Counted from the stretch's first letter, positions 1 through 7,636 are shown. The stretch is DNA of 12,473 bases from a bacterium (GCA_021813235.1 JAKALG010000015.1:1-12473), one strand, 5' to 3'. Numbers and translations: made by a program. Notes: generated by a model from the letters alone, not told the origin.

Positions 1-1914
1 AACACATGCGATTACTGTGAACCAGAAGTAAAATCTTCGGTGACTACGGTAAAAATAAACTGGAAAAAACTACTCACAGGGATAGCTGGTGTTTCTGTGG
101 TTCTTGGTTTCATCTTAAGCTTTTTACTTGTTTCGCCCGCACTAGTTAGCGGCATTTATTATCTTGCCATTCTCACTGGGGGTATTTATGTTATAAAGGG
201 TGCGTGGAGAGGACTTTCAAAGCAAAAATTCTTCAATATTGACTTTTTGGTGGTAATTGCATCAGTCGGTGCAATGTATCTTGGGGAATTGTCTGAAGCA
301 GCCGCAGTCATTTTCTTTTTCTCTCTAGCAGAAGCATTTGAAGAATACGGGGTCGATCGATCTCGTCGCGCGTTACAAACACTTCTTCATAAATCTCCAC
401 AAACAGCAACATTTCTTGATGGTAAGAATATAGCCGTAAGTGAGGTACAGGTTGGACAGATAGTGTCTGTGCGACCGGGAGAGCTCATTCCGCTCGATGG
501 GAAAATCGTCAAGGGTTTATCTGCTGTCAATGAGGCGACGATAACAGGCGAATCCATTCCTAAAGATAAGCGTGAAGGCGATACTGTCTTTGCTGGAACA
601 CTCAATGAAAACGGGTACCTCGAAATTGAAGTCACTAAAGAAAGTAAAAACTCGACCTTTTCAAAGATTATTGCGCTTGTTGAACAAGCACAAAGGGCTA
701 AAGCTCCAACACAGGAATTTATTGATCGTTTTGCAAAATACTATACACCTTCCGTTGTTGTGATTGCGGTTTTTATTGCAGTGCTGGCCCCTCTTGTAAC
801 AGGAGATTCTTTTTCGATTTGGCTTGAGAGAGCAATTATTCTTCTTGTGATTGCTTGTCCGTGCGCTTTAGTTATCGCAACTCCAGTGGCTATAACCTCG
901 GCTATCGGTGGAGCCTCAAGAAAGGGTGTCCTTATCAAGGGAGGAAAATATTTAGAGGAGCTGAAAAAAGTTAAAGTCATTGCGTTTGATAAAACAGGAA
1001 CATTATCACTTGGAGAACCGTACATTTCGGATGTTGTTGCTTTTAACGGATTTACTGAAGCGGAGATTCTAGAGGATGCGGCTGGTCTTGAGCAGTTTTC
1101 CTCGCATCCACTCTCAAAAAGCATTCTTGCCTTTGCTAAAGAAAAAGGAATCAATCCACACGGCATGCAAAACTATCAGAATATTGCTGGAAAAGGAGGT
1201 AAGGCGACATGTATGGTATGTGATGATATAGAACACTGTGTAGGTAATTTAAAACTTATGGACGCACACGGTATTTCTACTAAAGAAATTATTAAAAAAA
1301 CTGAAAAATTTGAACAAGAAGGCAAAACAGTAGTCTTAGTAAGTGAAGGAAAACAGATAATGGGGGCCTTGGCTATCGCCGACAAAATAAGAGATGAAGC
1401 AAAAGAAACGATAGAGCAACTTAATAAATTAGGAGTAAAGAGTGTAATGCTTACAGGCGATAATCAGCATGTCGCTTCGTACGTGGCAAGGAAACTTGGT
1501 ATATCAGAAGCTTTTGGGTCACTTCTTCCTGACGAGAAAGTTAAAAGAATTCAGATACTCAAAGATAGATGCAGTTCGGTCGCCATGGTGGGTGATGGAG
1601 TGAATGATGCTCCCGCACTTGCTCTTTCAAATGTCGGTATAGCTATGGGCACAAAAGGATCAGATGTGGCGATTGAAACTGCTGACATTGCTCTTATGAA
1701 CGACAACATTCTTAATATTCCACAAACAGTCAGCTTAAGTCAAAAAACTTTAAGAACAGTCAAGCAAAACGTGACTGCTGCACTTATTGCAAAAGTCGCA
1801 TTTGTGGTTTTAGCAGTCTTTGGTATTTCAAACTTGGGAATTGCTATAGCAGCTGATACTGGGGTGGCTATTCTTGTTATTTTGAATGGTTTGAAACTCT
1901 TTAAAACTTCTTAA
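1..1914 (+). CDS. P1B-type heavy-metal (Zn/Cd/Pb) translocating ATPase, 5' end missing
   Basis: This is an ATP-driven exporter of soft or transition metal ions across the cytoplasmic membrane. The frame is open from base 1 (reading NTCDYCEPEVKSS), so the true start is upstream; a GTG at 40 is only an internal candidate. Numbering from that GTG, the sequence shows actuator TGES (169-172), the intramembrane CPC metal site (273-275), phosphorylation Asp317 in DKTGT, the P1B-specific His-Pro at 356-357, TGDN (472-475) and GDGVND from 518. Lys585 in the penultimate helix and Asp606 in the last helix are 21 residues apart, as in E. coli ZntA (K693/D714), which supports a Zn/Cd/Pb (P1B-2) class. No HMA domain is visible; the visible N-terminus carries only a CxxC-like TCDYC. 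An extra cysteine/histidine cluster sits in the nucleotide-binding domain (C391, C394, H399, C400). The exact metal is inferred. Confidence 0.95.
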   Translation, partial: NTCDYCEPEVKSSVTTVKINWKKLLTGIAGVSVVLGFILSFLLVSPALVSGIYYLAILTGGIYVIKGAWRGLSKQKFFNIDFLVVIASVGAMYLGELSEAAAVIFFFSLAEAFEEYGVDRSRRALQTLLHKSPQTATFLDGKNIAVSEVQVGQIVSVRPGELIPLDGKIVKGLSAVNEATITGESIPKDKREGDTVFAGTLNENGYLEIEVTKESKNSTFSKIIALVEQAQRAKAPTQEFIDRFAKYYTPSVVVIAVFIAVLAPLVTGDSFSIWLERAIILLVIACPCALVIATPVAITSAIGGASRKGVLIKGGKYLEELKKVKVIAFDKTGTLSLGEPYISDVVAFNGFTEAEILEDAAGLEQFSSHPLSKSILAFAKEKGINPHGMQNYQNIAGKGGKATCMVCDDIEHCVGNLKLMDAHGISTKEIIKKTEKFEQEGKTVVLVSEGKQIMGALAIADKIRDEAKETIEQLNKLGVKSVMLTGDNQHVASYVARKLGISEAFGSLLPDEKVKRIQILKDRCSSVAMVGDGVNDAPALALSNVGIAMGTKGSDVAIETADIALMNDNILNIPQTVSLSQKTLRTVKQNVTAALIAKVAFVVLAVFGISNLGIAIAADTGVAILVILNGLKLFKTS

Positions 1915-1933
1915 ATAAAGATCTGGCTTAAGG

Positions 1934-1962
1934 TTGAAAAGCATGGTATTTTTTGGTAAAAT
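1934..1962 (+). promoter_or_regulatory. Sigma70-like promoter of the M23 peptidase gene
   Basis: TTGAAA at 1934-1939 and TAAAAT at 1957-1962 are separated by exactly 17 bp, and TGG directly before the second box gives an extended -10 (TGn). Transcription would begin near 1968-1970, only two to four bases before the ATG at 1972. The transcript would therefore be essentially leaderless. Seen in the sequence; activity is inferred. Confidence 0.6.
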
Positions 1963-1971
1963 ATATAACCT

Positions 1972-3147
1972 ATGTGGAAAATAAAATGGGTTGTTTTGGT
2001 TGGAATTGTAATGCTTGTAATACCTGTTATAAGTATAAAAATCAAAGGTTCTGAACCAGAAACAATAAAGAGATTTGTAGTTAAACCTTCTAGTGATCTT
2101 CCGGAAGGGCAAATAAAGGAATATGAGGTAAAGGCAGGCGATACATTTGTAAAAGCATTGAATGAACAAGGTGTTCCGTATGAAGAAGCTACTTCAATAC
2201 TTACCTACTCAAAAGAAGTTTTTGATTTTGCGAAAATAAACACTGGTAAGCTATTAAAACTGGTATTTGTTAATGAAGTTTTTGCCGCTATGGAATACCC
2301 GCTCAATAGTGATGAAATTATTCACGTCAAAAAAGATAATGACGGATTTAAGGTTACCAAGGAGGACATTCCTTATGTTGCGAAAACAGTAACAGCTAAA
2401 GGAATAATCACTGACTCGCTTTTTGTGTCAGGCGAAAGTGTCGGACTTGAAGATAAAACTATTTTAAAGCTTGCTGATATTTTTTCAAGTGATATAGATT
2501 TTACTACTGATATCCAAGAAAACGATTCTTTTTCTCTGGTCTATGAGAAACGAATGTTAAACGGAAAAGACGTTAGTGATGGAAAGATATTAGCGGCTAA
2601 ATTTATAAACAGTGGTATTATTTATACTGCATTCCGTTATAATGATAAATATTATAGTGAAGACGGGCAGCCCCTTGTCCGTCAGTTTCTTAAGTCTCCT
2701 TTAAGTTATGCACGAATAAGTTCTGGCTTTACTTACAACCGAAAACATCCAATTACCAAACAAGTCAAACCTCACCGAGCAATTGATTATGCTGCTCCTA
2801 AGGGTACACCTGTCATTACTACTAGTGATGGGAAGGTGACCACAGCCAGCTTAAAAGGTGGGTTAGGGATAACCATAGAAATAAAGCATGGAAACTATCT
2901 TACTCAATATGCCCATTTATCAAAAATTGCTAATGGTATTAAAAATGGCACTGATGTAGCGCAGGGGGATATTATCGGCTATGTAGGATCGACAGGTACT
3001 TCAACCGGCCCTCATCTACAATATGCGATGTTAAAAGACGGGAACCCAATAAATCCGCAGACCACTGACTTTCCTAGAGGAAAATCAATACAAGATTCTG
3101 AAATGGCTGATTTTAATGCAATAAAATCTCAATTTTTATTTAACTAA
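1972..3147 (+). CDS. Membrane-anchored M23 (LytM/MepM-like) peptidase
   Basis: This is probably a cell-wall peptidoglycan endopeptidase acting outside the membrane. Residues 5-22 form an uncleaved signal anchor. An OapA/LysM-like segment follows at about 43-95, then a Csd3/MepM-type middle domain (about 125-235), and an M23 domain at about 240-375. The zinc-site residues H268 and D272 (HRAID) and the catalytic histidines H315 (YAHLS) and H348 (TGPHLQY) are present. The second His of the usual HxH, which is normally the third zinc ligand, is Gln350. The length of 391 aa fits MepM-like enzymes. The gene has its own promoter after the metal ATPase gene and no Shine-Dalgarno; the ATG at 1972 is supported by the hydrophobic start that follows. 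An alternative reading is a LytM-like regulator that has lost activity. Confidence 0.88.
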   Translation: MWKIKWVVLVGIVMLVIPVISIKIKGSEPETIKRFVVKPSSDLPEGQIKEYEVKAGDTFVKALNEQGVPYEEATSILTYSKEVFDFAKINTGKLLKLVFVNEVFAAMEYPLNSDEIIHVKKDNDGFKVTKEDIPYVAKTVTAKGIITDSLFVSGESVGLEDKTILKLADIFSSDIDFTTDIQENDSFSLVYEKRMLNGKDVSDGKILAAKFINSGIIYTAFRYNDKYYSEDGQPLVRQFLKSPLSYARISSGFTYNRKHPITKQVKPHRAIDYAAPKGTPVITTSDGKVTTASLKGGLGITIEIKHGNYLTQYAHLSKIANGIKNGTDVAQGDIIGYVGSTGTSTGPHLQYAMLKDGNPINPQTTDFPRGKSIQDSEMADFNAIKSQFLFN

Positions 3148-3170
3148 TCAAACGCTCAAATTATATTTCT

Positions 3171-3236
3171 CTAAACCCATTGGTCATTCCGATACTTTAA
3201 ATTATGAAAAGAAAAGGGTTTAGTATAAGAAATGAC
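3171..3236. terminator. Overlapping inverted repeats between convergent genes, possible terminator
   Basis: CTAAACCC (3171-3178) pairs perfectly with GGGTTTAG (3216-3223). In addition, GTCATT (3183-3188) pairs with AATGAC (3231-3236), and ATACT (3192-3196) with AGTAT (3222-3226). The second set crosses the first, so the two folds are either alternatives or a pseudoknot. The spacer lies between two converging stop codons (3147 and 3264), where a bidirectional terminator would be expected. There is no clean U tract on either strand, so the terminator role is only inferred. Confidence 0.4.
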
Positions 3237-3263
3237 AAAATTGTTTTATAGCAGTTTGTATAA

Positions 3264-3629
3264 TTATCCACAACAGCCGCCTCTTTGAGGTGGAGCAAAA
3301 TTAAGGTCAAGATCATTGCTTAAGGTAATTGCCATTTCACTTATTACACCTTGGGCTTTTCTCTTAGTGTTTATCCAATCATTAATTACTTTATTTTTTC
3401 TGACTTCGTTTAACAATCCCTCGGTTTTTGCCCTCTGCTCTGCCATCCCAGGAAAATCTCCTTGTTGAAAAATAGCGGAGGTTCGTTGAGCTTCCTGAAA
3501 ATCTTTTAGTAGTTTTTGCGCTTCTTTGTCGTTATTGTATATTTCAGTTGCCTTTTTATAATCTTGATAATCTTTTGTTTTTTGAATGGCCCCAGAAAAC
3601 TTTTTAATTTCTTTATCCAAATTGTTCAT
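3264..3629 (-). CDS. YlbF/YmcA-like (Com_YlbF) helical protein with C-terminal Cys-Cys-Gly
   Basis: This small (121 aa), almost wholly helical and charged protein resembles the Com_YlbF family: an N-terminal helix (about 3-50), a short QQGDFPGM turn (about 55-62) and a second long helix (about 63-105). It ends FAPPQRGGCCG, with C119 and C120 in a flexible glycine-containing tail. In Bacillus, YlbF and YmcA work with YaaT in a complex linked to RNase Y-dependent RNA processing and to Fe-S clusters. Here the gene is the last of the ars operon, 29 nt after arsA. The vicinal thiols therefore could bind As(III)/Sb(III) or an Fe-S cluster; that is inference. No Shine-Dalgarno is visible before the ATG at 3629. 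Confidence 0.7.
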   Translation of the reverse strand: MNNLDKEIKKFSGAIQKTKDYQDYKKATEIYNNDKEAQKLLKDFQEAQRTSAIFQQGDFPGMAEQRAKTEGLLNEVRKNKVINDWINTKRKAQGVISEMAITLSNDLDLNFAPPQRGGCCG

Positions 3630-3658
3630 AATATTTTTGATTTAAATTATTTATAATA

Positions 3659-5506
3659 TTATTTCTCACCATAAAGCATATAACCTGCATTTTTTAATTT
3701 ATCTTTACCTATTAAGTCGTCGACCAAAAGTGGCAATTCTACAATTGGGGCGGTAAAACGCCTATCCATTTCCACTAAATATTTTTCTTGCATTGCTTTC
3801 CTTTGTTTTAAATAGTCATTGGTAATAATTGATTCGGGTAATATAAAATTGGCTACAACAAGACTGGTAGGAACACCGATAGTTAGAAGTTCATCCATAG
3901 CACGAGCCGCTTCTTCAATCGGAGTGGACTCAGGATACATCACAAAACTGAAAGTCGTTTGATTAATGTCCTGTATCATATCTATGACTTCTTTGAAACG
4001 TGACTTGGTAATTTTATCAATTTCCGTTTCACCAGTTGAAGAAAAGGTTTTAATTTCTATTTGTTTACTCCAATCAACTGGCAATTCCAAAAGCCTTAAT
4101 GTGTGTCCAGTTGGAGCAGTATCAAAAACGACAACCTCAAAATCTTTTCTCGTAGCAAAATCAATAAATTTCTCAAATGTTGCCATTTCTTCAGTGCAGG
4201 GCGAATTCAATTCTTCTTCAATGGCAATTACTCTTTGTTTATCATATTTTTGTCTGGCCTCAACTAAAATTTTATCTTTGTATTCGGCAACCGCCTTAAC
4301 TGGATCAATCCGACAAGCCCATAAAGTTTTCTCGCCATTGATTAAAGTTGGCTGATCAATCACATCTTGCTCAAAAATCTGGCTCAAATGAGAAGCTGGA
4401 TCGGTTGTTAAAAGCAGTGTTTTATAGCCCTGTTCAGCAATCCACAAACCCGTTGCGGCTGCTACCGAAGTTTTTCCTACTCCTCCCTTGCCGGCAAAAA
4501 AGATTGTTCGTCTTTTATTATTTTGAGGAATGAGCAGTTGTTTTATTTTCTCGTCAACTTGGGGAATACTATCCAATACAAATTTACTTTTATCTATAGT
4601 TATTTTTACTGGCTGATAATTTTTTAATTTAAGAGCTTGCTCATGAAGCTTTTTACCCATTTTAATCAGCGATTTTTCGCCCTTAATCTCGCCTGGTTCA
4701 AGCTCTATCAAAGTAATAGGGATAGAAAATTTATTTTTTATGATTTCCAAAAACTCCTGCTGTTTGGCAAAACGCGCCAACATAAACGGATTATTACAAA
4801 CATCTTGAGGGTAAATACCATTGATAATGAGTTCTTGTGAAGTTATTTTAAGCTTCAAAAGCTCAGCAATTGAACGCTCTGCTTCATAAATCGGAGTTAC
4901 TTCAGGTCGCAGAACAAAAACGAAAGTGGTTCTGGAAGTATCTCTCATGGCTGCGATGGCTTGGTCAAATTTAGCCTTTGACTCGGCTAGGGCAGCGGCT
5001 GGACCAATACAGGTTTCTCCACCACCTTCTTTAGCGGCCTTTTCAATAACACCGCTCCATTCTACTGGCAGTTCCAGAAGTCGTAGGGTGTGCCCAGTCG
5101 GGGCAGTATCAAAAATCACTACTTTATATTCAGGTTCTTGCAAGAAATCGGTAAAACGATCGAAGGCGGCCATTTCTGCGGTGCAAGGTGAATTCAATTG
5201 TTCTTCTAAAACCACAAAACTTTCTTCTGGAATTAAGCCACGAAGCGGAGATAGGGTTCTTTCTTTGTATTCTGCTGTAGCCACATCTGGGTCAAGTTCC
5301 ATTGCAAAGAGATTTTCAGTTGTTTTAATCTTCGTAATTTTGTGGCCAATTTCTTGCTCAAAAACATCCGCTAAATTTGAAGCTGGGTCGGTCGTAACAA
5401 TGAGAGTTTTCTTTCCAAGGCCCGCAAAATATACCGCGCTTGAAGCAGCCATTGTTGTTTTGCCTACACCGCCCTTGCCCGAAAAGAAAAAAAATTTTGT
5501 ATTCAT
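3659..5506 (-). CDS. arsA: Tandem arsenite/antimonite-stimulated ATPase ArsA
   Basis: This soluble ATPase normally drives As(III)/Sb(III) export by docking on ArsB. Its 615 aa form two homologous halves, as in plasmid R773 ArsA (583 aa). The half A1 P-loop GKGGVGKT is at 10-17 and half A2 repeats it at 339-346. The signature DTAPTGHT occurs at 133-140 and again at 462-469. The three cysteines matching the R773 metalloid site (C113, C172, C422) appear to be C108 (NSPCT), C166 (GETCIGP) and C437 (NSPCT). This makes a true metalloid-responsive ArsA more likely than a Get3-type tail-anchor protein. It lies 8 nt after arsD and before the ylbF-like gene. No ArsB or Acr3 gene is in the window. There is no Shine-Dalgarno before the ATG at 5506. 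Confidence 0.95.
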   Translation of the reverse strand: MNTKFFFFSGKGGVGKTTMAASSAVYFAGLGKKTLIVTTDPASNLADVFEQEIGHKITKIKTTENLFAMELDPDVATAEYKERTLSPLRGLIPEESFVVLEEQLNSPCTAEMAAFDRFTDFLQEPEYKVVIFDTAPTGHTLRLLELPVEWSGVIEKAAKEGGGETCIGPAAALAESKAKFDQAIAAMRDTSRTTFVFVLRPEVTPIYEAERSIAELLKLKITSQELIINGIYPQDVCNNPFMLARFAKQQEFLEIIKNKFSIPITLIELEPGEIKGEKSLIKMGKKLHEQALKLKNYQPVKITIDKSKFVLDSIPQVDEKIKQLLIPQNNKRRTIFFAGKGGVGKTSVAAATGLWIAEQGYKTLLLTTDPASHLSQIFEQDVIDQPTLINGEKTLWACRIDPVKAVAEYKDKILVEARQKYDKQRVIAIEEELNSPCTEEMATFEKFIDFATRKDFEVVVFDTAPTGHTLRLLELPVDWSKQIEIKTFSSTGETEIDKITKSRFKEVIDMIQDINQTTFSFVMYPESTPIEEAARAMDELLTIGVPTSLVVANFILPESIITNDYLKQRKAMQEKYLVEMDRRFTAPIVELPLLVDDLIGKDKLKNAGYMLYGEK

Positions 5507-5514
5507 GTTATTTT

Positions 5515-5823
5515 TTATTTTGCATTGATAAATTTTTTAAATTCTTCGAGCGTTGGATATGCGCTGGTTTTAACGATTTTGCCCTCGTAAGTTGTAATTG
5601 GCAATACTTTTAGTTGCTGTTCTTGGATCAGTTTTATCACCTCAGGGTTTTCTTTGAATTTTTGGGGGCTTTGAGTGATAAGATAACGTTCAACCTCTAT
5701 ACCCAACTTTTTAACTTCTGCTAATGTGTCTTGTAAGCTAATGAGCGTCTGGTCTGGATTAGGTCCGCATACGCCAGTTGAACAACACATTGGCGGATCA
5801 TAAATGACAATTTTTTTATTCAT
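5515..5823 (-). CDS. arsD: ArsD, arsenic metallochaperone (short form)
   Basis: ArsD carries As(III)/Sb(III) to ArsA and raises ArsA's affinity. The thioredoxin-like start IVIYDPPMCCSTGVCG holds C13, C14 and C19, matching the essential C12-C13-C18 site of R773 ArsD. The later vicinal pairs of the 120-aa R773 protein (112-113, 119-120) are absent because this protein stops at residue 102, ending in KKFINAK. R773 work showed that the first triad is the one needed for chaperone function. The gene sits between arsR (21 nt) and arsA (8 nt), and co-transcription is very likely. No Shine-Dalgarno is visible before the ATG. Confidence 0.93.
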   Translation of the reverse strand: MNKKIVIYDPPMCCSTGVCGPNPDQTLISLQDTLAEVKKLGIEVERYLITQSPQKFKENPEVIKLIQEQQLKVLPITTYEGKIVKTSAYPTLEEFKKFINAK

Positions 5824-5844
5824 ATTGTTTATTTAAATTAATGT

Positions 5845-6150
5845 TTAGCATTTTAATGTTTTTTCTTTTGTTGCAATAATTTTTGTCAATAATTCCTTTA
5901 ATTCTTTTATTCTTTCTCTATTAAGCGAATAATAAATCCATTTGCCTTCTCTGCGGTTTATGATCAAACCGCTTTGCCGTAAAATTCCCAAATGGTGCGA
6001 CACTAGATTTTGCGGAAGTTTTAATTCTTCAAATATTTCACAAACACATTTATCCCCTGAAGCGAGAAACAGGACAATGCCAAGCCTTGTATTGTCGCTC
6101 AGGGCTTTTAACGGTTCCAAGAAAGTAGTTTTTTGTTTCTTATTATTCAT
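5845..6150 (-). CDS. arsR: ArsR/SmtB-family metalloid-responsive repressor
   Basis: This 101-aa winged-helix repressor is expected to bind the operator directly upstream and release it on binding As(III)/Sb(III). The core LKALSDNTRL (14-23) begins the domain, and the metal motif DKCVCEIFEEL gives C35 and C37. The recognition helix is NLVSHHLGILRQSGL (48-62), followed by the wing NRREGKWIYY. R773 ArsR uses three cysteines (C32, C34, C37); the third is missing here, and the only other cysteine is C101, the last residue, which might supply a third ligand (inference). It is the first gene of the arsR-arsD-arsA-ylbF operon. The ATG at 6150 is the only sensible start, because the operator abuts it. 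Confidence 0.93.
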   Translation of the reverse strand: MNNKKQKTTFLEPLKALSDNTRLGIVLFLASGDKCVCEIFEELKLPQNLVSHHLGILRQSGLIINRREGKWIYYSLNRERIKELKELLTKIIATKEKTLKC

Positions 6151-6151
6151 A

Positions 6152-6181
6152 ATAACACATCAAGTTATATTGATATGTTAT
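6152..6181 (-). promoter_or_regulatory. ArsR operator (12-6-12 inverted repeat) overlapping the ars promoter
   Basis: ATAACACATCAA (6152-6163) and TTGATATGTTAT (6170-6181) form an inverted repeat with one mismatch around a 6-bp spacer. The inner ATCAA-N6-TTGAT is a typical ArsR/SmtB-family site. Read on the minus strand, the spacer is TATAAC, a good -10 box placed exactly at the dyad centre, so repressor binding would hide it. The -35 region is poor (a T run). Transcription would start about 7 nt before the arsR ATG at 6150, leaving almost no leader. Autoregulation is inferred. Confidence 0.75.
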
Positions 6182-6218
6182 CATATAAAAAATAGACTGC
6201 AAAGAAGTATTTTAATTT

Positions 6219-7538
6219 TTATGAACTAAGTGATATTTTCTTATTATTTAATAATATTCTGCTTTTTAAACACCCCAATAATTCTCTTTTCTCAATATCA
6301 CTCCCTTCCCTTAATACATACTTGGCATAACCTCGAATATCAATGTTTGGTATATTAACTTTTTCTTTAGTTCCTAAAAGGAATTTTTGAAGTTTTGTGA
6401 ATTTCTCAACATCAGCTTTTATTTTTTCTTTAACCTGTATTTCATTAATGTCTATCTTTTCGACTAGTTCTTCAAACTGTTTGAGAATATCTTTTTCTTC
6501 TGTATAACCACATTTACAGTCAGCACCTCTGGCTTTCGTACAACCGTAATACACATATCTTGTGACAGTGCCATTTTTGTATTTCTTAAATTTCTCATCA
6601 GCAGATATTCCTGATCCACAAAGTCCACAAGTCATCATTTTAGTGAAAGCAAATTCTTTGTTTTCAACTCTCAATACATTACTTTTCACTTGCTCTTGAA
6701 CTAGGTCAAACAATTCTTTAGTAATTAATGGTTCATGCTTTCCTGTATACCAATTACCTGATTTCTTTGGATACTCGAATACTCCATAGTAGAAAGGATT
6801 ATCAAGGATTCTAAAAATATTTCCCAGACTTAGATGTTTCTTACCTACTGCTGTCCTAAAGTTTAAATCAAACCTAAGCCAGTTGTATATCTTTCTACCG
6901 CTCCAGTGTTCATAGGCAACTTTTTCAAACATCTTTTTAATAGTTAACGCTCTTTCAGGATCCACTAATACTTCACACTTCTTGTCTGTTCGTTTTTCAT
7001 TCAAGTAACCAGTAGGTGCTACACCTGGTCTTAATCCCATTTCACATCTAGTCCTCAATCCTCGTTTTACATTTACACTTTTGTTATCATTTTCTAATTT
7101 TGCTTGAGAACAAAGAATCATTAACAGAAACTTTTCATTTGGTGAATTTTTGAAATGTTGCCCATATGTTCTTATCTCTAAAAGTAATTGCTGATCCATT
7201 AAATCAACAACTGATCCTAGGTCACCTGCATTACGAGAAAGTCTATCAGGTGCCCAAGTTAGAATTCCATTAAATCTACCTCGTCGTATATCTTCCAGTA
7301 TTTCTTTATACACTGGTCGTTGTCCAGATTCTTTGGCTGAATGTGATTCTCTTCTAATTTCCACTACCTCTAAATTTTCACGTTCGGCAAGTTGTAGCAT
7401 TTCTTTGACTTGTGAATCGATAGAAAGAACTTGGCGTTCTTCTGATTCGGTACTTTTTCTGGCGTATAGAACATATTTAATTTTTTGTATTTGGCTAATA
7501 ATTGGACGCTCAAATTGAGCTGTTGTTATTGTTTCCAT
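6219..7538 (-). CDS. Large serine recombinase / integrase
   Basis: This site-specific recombinase probably integrates and excises the element it sits on. After a 20-residue leader the resolvase domain starts at KYVLYARKSTES, with the nucleophile probably Ser29; DRLSRN (98-103) is the second conserved block. The Recombinase domain spans about 170-275. A zinc ribbon begins with C304 and C307 and closes with C333 and C341/C343. A short helical segment follows (350-395), with a total of 439 aa, shorter than phiC31-type integrases. Its stop codon lies 37 bp from the ars operator, so an element end may lie in 6182-6218. It is divergent from the structured RNA at about 7643. No Shine-Dalgarno is seen, and the ATG at 7538 is the only ATG before the catalytic domain. 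Confidence 0.93.
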   Translation of the reverse strand: METITTAQFERPIISQIQKIKYVLYARKSTESEERQVLSIDSQVKEMLQLAERENLEVVEIRRESHSAKESGQRPVYKEILEDIRRGRFNGILTWAPDRLSRNAGDLGSVVDLMDQQLLLEIRTYGQHFKNSPNEKFLLMILCSQAKLENDNKSVNVKRGLRTRCEMGLRPGVAPTGYLNEKRTDKKCEVLVDPERALTIKKMFEKVAYEHWSGRKIYNWLRFDLNFRTAVGKKHLSLGNIFRILDNPFYYGVFEYPKKSGNWYTGKHEPLITKELFDLVQEQVKSNVLRVENKEFAFTKMMTCGLCGSGISADEKFKKYKNGTVTRYVYYGCTKARGADCKCGYTEEKDILKQFEELVEKIDINEIQVKEKIKADVEKFTKLQKFLLGTKEKVNIPNIDIRGYAKYVLREGSDIEKRELLGCLKSRILLNNKKISLSS

Positions 7539-7582
7539 ACATTAATGATGTCAGAGAAAGAGCTATCTGCTAAGCCTTGATC

Positions 7583-7604
7583 GTTGGTAACTTGTTGGTA
7601 ACTT
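7583..7604. repeat. Two head-to-tail copies of an 11-bp repeat upstream of the recombinase gene
   Basis: GTTGGTAACTT occurs twice without a gap (7583-7593 and 7594-7604). Each copy contains the small dyad GTT-GGT-AAC. The pair lies about 45 bp before the recombinase start and just upstream of the -35 box of the RNA promoter at 7608. A regulator or recombinase binding site is possible but unproven. Confidence 0.5.
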
Positions 7605-7607
7605 TCC

Positions 7608-7636
7608 TTAACAAAAACTCTATTCTGCGATACTAT
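7608..7636 (+). promoter_or_regulatory. Sigma70-like promoter for the structured RNA
   Basis: TTAACA (7608-7613) and TACTAT (7631-7636) are separated by 17 bp. The expected start is near 7643, about 14 nt upstream of the first pairing element of the structured RNA. No protein-coding start lies within 160 bp downstream, so this promoter appears to serve the RNA itself or a long leader for the gene at 7836. Activity is inferred. Confidence 0.55.

Noticed and set aside
1828..2169. 113-aa minus-strand frame rich in Tyr and Phe across the ATPase/M23 junction
   Set aside because: It overlaps two real genes, covers the M23 promoter and has unlikely composition.
4926..5528. 200-aa open frame antisense to arsA, and other long antisense frames at 741-1166 and 3966-4355
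   Set aside because: They lie opposite strongly conserved coding sequence, have low-complexity Ser/Val/Lys composition and no family features; they are shadows of real genes.
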